This document shows, in pieces, positions 62,801-64,000 of a DNA stretch of 64,000 nt; within the stretch, counting starts at the first letter, position 1, and each line of letters begins with the position of its first letter. This DNA comes from Flammeovirgaceae bacterium UBA1842 (GTDB lineage: Bacteria > Bacteroidota > Bacteroidia > Cytophagales > Cyclobacteriaceae): positions 1 through 64,000 of the forward strand of contig DDIU01000034.1 in assembly GCA_002338655.1 (NCBI GenBank), written 5' to 3'. Made by a program: the position numbers and the translations under genes. The notes beneath the pieces are model-generated. The model was given only the letters and a program-made list of their open reading frames with translations. It searched no databases and had not been told where the DNA came from.

Positions 62801-63830
62801 ATACTTTGAATCAGTTCATGTGATTAAACCAATAAAATTTATAGGCCAACAAGAAATTTCCATTTCCAAAATTGAAAATGTTACTTATGGTGACCCAGAT
62901 ATTGAAGTATTGTATGAAACTAAATATCAAAACTCTAATCCTATATCTTTTACAAGCTCCGACAACAGTGTGATTAAAATGGATAGGAATAATTTAGCTA
63001 TTACTGGTGCAGGAGAAGCTATAATTACTGCTAGAAAATCTCCAAGTGAATTTTACCAAGAGGCAATTGAAGAATTTACTATTTCAGTCAATAAGGCAGA
63101 TTTATTGGTTAGTGGGCCAACATTATCAAAGGAATATGGTGAAAAAAATCCATCAGTTAAAATCAATTATCTAGGATTCGTAAAAGGAGACAATATTGAT
63201 TCAATTCAATTTCTTCCAAAGATTCAACTGATGGCAGATGAATTAAGCAATGTTGGTACTTACCCCATTTATATTAGTGATGGGAATGACAGCAATTATA
63301 GGTTTAGATATGAGTTTGGCTCTTTAGAAATAAGGAAAACTGCGTTGGTAGTGGAGGTACAAGATACATCAATATTAGTAAATGAATCATTACCAAAAAT
63401 GTCATTAAAATATTTCAATTTCAAAAACAACGATAATATATATGATTTAACCAAGCTCCCATATATGGACATGTCTAATATTGACTCGACACAAGTAGGC
63501 ACGTATATCATAACCGCATCTGGAGGTGATGATGAAAATTATAGATTTGAATATCATTCAGGAGAATTAATCATTGATAATATTTTAAATATATATGAAA
63601 TTAAAAAAATCAAGTTGAAAGTCTATCCTAATCCTGGGTATGATAAATTATATATAAATTCTGATGATGTAAATAAATTAGTTATTTACAGTTTAAATGG
63701 TACATTAATTTATTCTGGTAGATATCATGATTATATTAACATCGAAAAACTAAAAATAGGGGTTTATACCATTGAAATGTATGATAAGAACAATGATTTG
63801 ATCACTAAATCAAAATTCATGAAATTTTAA
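59886..63830 (+). CDS. Secreted delta-60-repeat / MBG-domain protein with T9SS type A sorting domain
   Basis: A 1314-residue protein. A signal peptide ends near FSTAQI (residue 23). Residues 25-740 carry delta-60 repeats of the form QxDGKIIIxG...I-x-R-L-N-x-DGSxDxxFN (examples: QDDGKIIIIGSF, RLNIDGSVDTTFN, QEDGKIIIGGDF), forming a predicted propeller. Residues 750-990 hold related repeats of about 90 residues (TQKGN, TQNGN and FQKSN near each end). Three MBG-like domains follow (VTYGDPDIEV, SKEYGEKNPSV, ILVNESLPKMSL). The end is a Por-type domain (KVYPNPGYDKLYINSDD). It is a surface protein of unknown ligand and has no partner gene. Confidence 0.87.
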   Translation: MISCIRISALLFFQILFNFSTAQIIDRSFLPEFDQLGLAGNQQTLSKAIVQDDGKIIIIGSFYSISNYDRNRICRLNIDGSVDTTFNANESFRTNDQIWDLKVDKDGRILLAGTFKIFDKNYKSHYYGLIRLNSDGTRDETFNPDFPNGWSSNAVAINKFGQIVISWSLLNTYRYTLKKINYDGSIDDSFTSFSSITENINQIQFTQDQGILITGGDISNQALIKKINSDGTVNNSFNVTVSLSGNSKCNISNATVDENGDITLSGNFKFCNGIPRNAICKIDSQGNVIEQFNVQIFNNSQVTNHIVLPNGDFRFVGRFSFSEQQDASNISDMMIVDASGNIKNKCLDETGQKNILSIKNILDTHDNKYFIFGNGSYNGVSVYHFKIDSNNKLDPNFNNLRNRFGGVYANHVQEDGKIIIGGDFNFIDKIPQNNIARLDFDGSVDMTFNSNTGTNGPIFVMKEQYDGKIICGGKFTFYNQAYRKGLVRILNDGSIDMEFDPYLEDFAFIYAIAIQDDGKILIKGKDKNEYGKHLIIRLNSNGTLDDTFQKVSSEDVIYSTFDYLLSSMYPMDVQKNGKILTASKRLSSNGSEDSSFSIKGNTSFIAILSDSTLLMRGDLELTEITHEGHDGIHRITYDGSIDQVYGDDNNVQEDRITTILLQEDGEIIVNRENEYGVQATTPVYRMKLDGTIDNSFQANFMIPARSFISNYEDNYILIGGEQNQTGSSDIYPGSPLYRVSLLNRKTQEILIEEVQDTVANNFPITFDLSVSSTSNLEVFAEIINGNAIVNNENIIVNEPGEISFKITQKGNLEYFPAKSIIQKFSVKGSQKIINRLPKEALFNPLNLDFTSTSGLPVDIDILVGNSIIENSIMTPTVPGLIIYKLTQNGNDKYMPVYLIDSIYFKLNQNLTLILPEQHIINKDSVSIHFNSNSQLPIELEIISGEGSFKNGKLYSTIPGNVILEAFQKSNDQYFESVHVIKPIKFIGQQEISISKIENVTYGDPDIEVLYETKYQNSNPISFTSSDNSVIKMDRNNLAITGAGEAIITARKSPSEFYQEAIEEFTISVNKADLLVSGPTLSKEYGEKNPSVKINYLGFVKGDNIDSIQFLPKIQLMADELSNVGTYPIYISDGNDSNYRFRYEFGSLEIRKTALVVEVQDTSILVNESLPKMSLKYFNFKNNDNIYDLTKLPYMDMSNIDSTQVGTYIITASGGDDENYRFEYHSGELIIDNILNIYEIKKIKLKVYPNPGYDKLYINSDDVNKLVIYSLNGTLIYSGRYHDYINIEKLKIGVYTIEMYDKNNDLITKSKFMKF

Positions 63831-63846
63831 TTTAGGTTATAGGTAA

Positions 63847-64000
63847 TTATAGACTTTCCCTCAACTCAAACACCCGTCTCATCTTATTAATCAGTTTTTC
63901 AGATTCATCAAAATTCAAGGTTTGTTGTCCATCGGAGTAAGCTTCTTCAGGTTTTTCATGTGTTTCATAAATCACACCATCGGCTCCAGCCATTATACAG
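63847..64000 (-). CDS. 3-deoxy-7-phosphoheptulonate (DAHP) synthase, C-terminal fragment (partial)
   Basis: The frame enters from the right edge and ends with TAA at 63847-63849; 50 codons are visible. The sequence MAGADGVIYETHEKPEEAYS followed by DGQQTL is the end of the AroF/KdsA-like DAHP synthase family (Bacillus-type AroA(G)), the first step of aromatic amino-acid synthesis. The start and any fused chorismate mutase domain lie outside the window. It is on the same strand as phhA but far from it. Confidence 0.82.
   Translation of the reverse strand, partial: CIMAGADGVIYETHEKPEEAYSDGQQTLNFDESEKLINKMRRVFELRESL

Overview
The window is AT-rich chromosomal DNA from a gliding or T9SS-type member of the Bacteroidota, most likely a marine Cytophagales (Fulvivirga/Marivirga-like). 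Evidence for this is: promoters of the TTG-N19/20-TAnnTTTG type, several very large secreted proteins with Por-type (YPNP) or CHU_C (gliding-motility type) C-terminal sorting domains, two PorP/SprF proteins, a SufBCDSE-T operon and a two-component regulator with a beta-propeller sensor. The species is inferred only to this level. I saw no rRNA, tRNA, CRISPR, phage or IS element.

Layout. 1-540: non-coding, with a dispersed repeat and a 7-nt periodic array. 541-6177: suf operon for Fe-S cluster assembly. 6330-6746: bacilliredoxin. 6904-11751 (minus): sarcosine-oxidase-like enzyme, Kef-type antiporter, NAD-dependent epimerase and APS reductase. 11847-16399: CHAT-TPR protein converging on an anti-sigma-like TPR protein and an ECF sigma factor. 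16525-20654: PorP / beta-helix / CHU_C surface module. 20831-23476: a compact five-gene group (ACP, P450, GNAT-like, ACP, GNAT-like). 23644-28717: a second CHU_C / PorP module. 28812-29871: eukaryote-type 6-pyruvoyltetrahydropterin synthase and FolE. 29999-32266: aconitase. 32372-41374: a 3000-residue secreted protein. 41678-45464 (minus): HxH membrane protein, FMN-binding protein, porin and DUF819 transporter. 45596-50573: ACMSD-like amidohydrolase, TPR/Cys protein, TrhO, MogA, M23 peptidase and an iodotyrosine-deiodinase-like flavoprotein. 50684-55353: membrane proteins, YebC, a disulfide-less lipoamide-dehydrogenase homologue, and phenylalanine hydroxylase behind a tyrosine-rich leader attenuator. 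55366-63830: a hybrid beta-propeller histidine kinase, a MarR-GNAT fusion with a perfect palindrome at its start codon, and a delta-60/MBG surface protein. 63847-64000: the C-terminus of a DAHP synthase.

Most notable. (1) A leader peptide with five consecutive Tyr codons, followed by an intrinsic terminator and a possible antiterminator, lies directly upstream of phenylalanine hydroxylase (phhA). This suggests that the enzyme is used to make tyrosine and is induced by tyrosine shortage. FolE and a eukaryote-type PTPS in the same window could supply its pterin cofactor. (2) The ACP/P450/GNAT-like group looks like an undescribed small biosynthetic system using carrier-bound acyl or aminoacyl groups; its two unusual proteins are paralogues, each set against an ACP gene. 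(3) Several intergenic spacers consist of 7-nt periodic degenerate repeats, the clearest being 21 heptads in perfect register at 6179-6325.

Limits: all family assignments come from reading motifs by eye. No database search, structure prediction or RNA folding was run.
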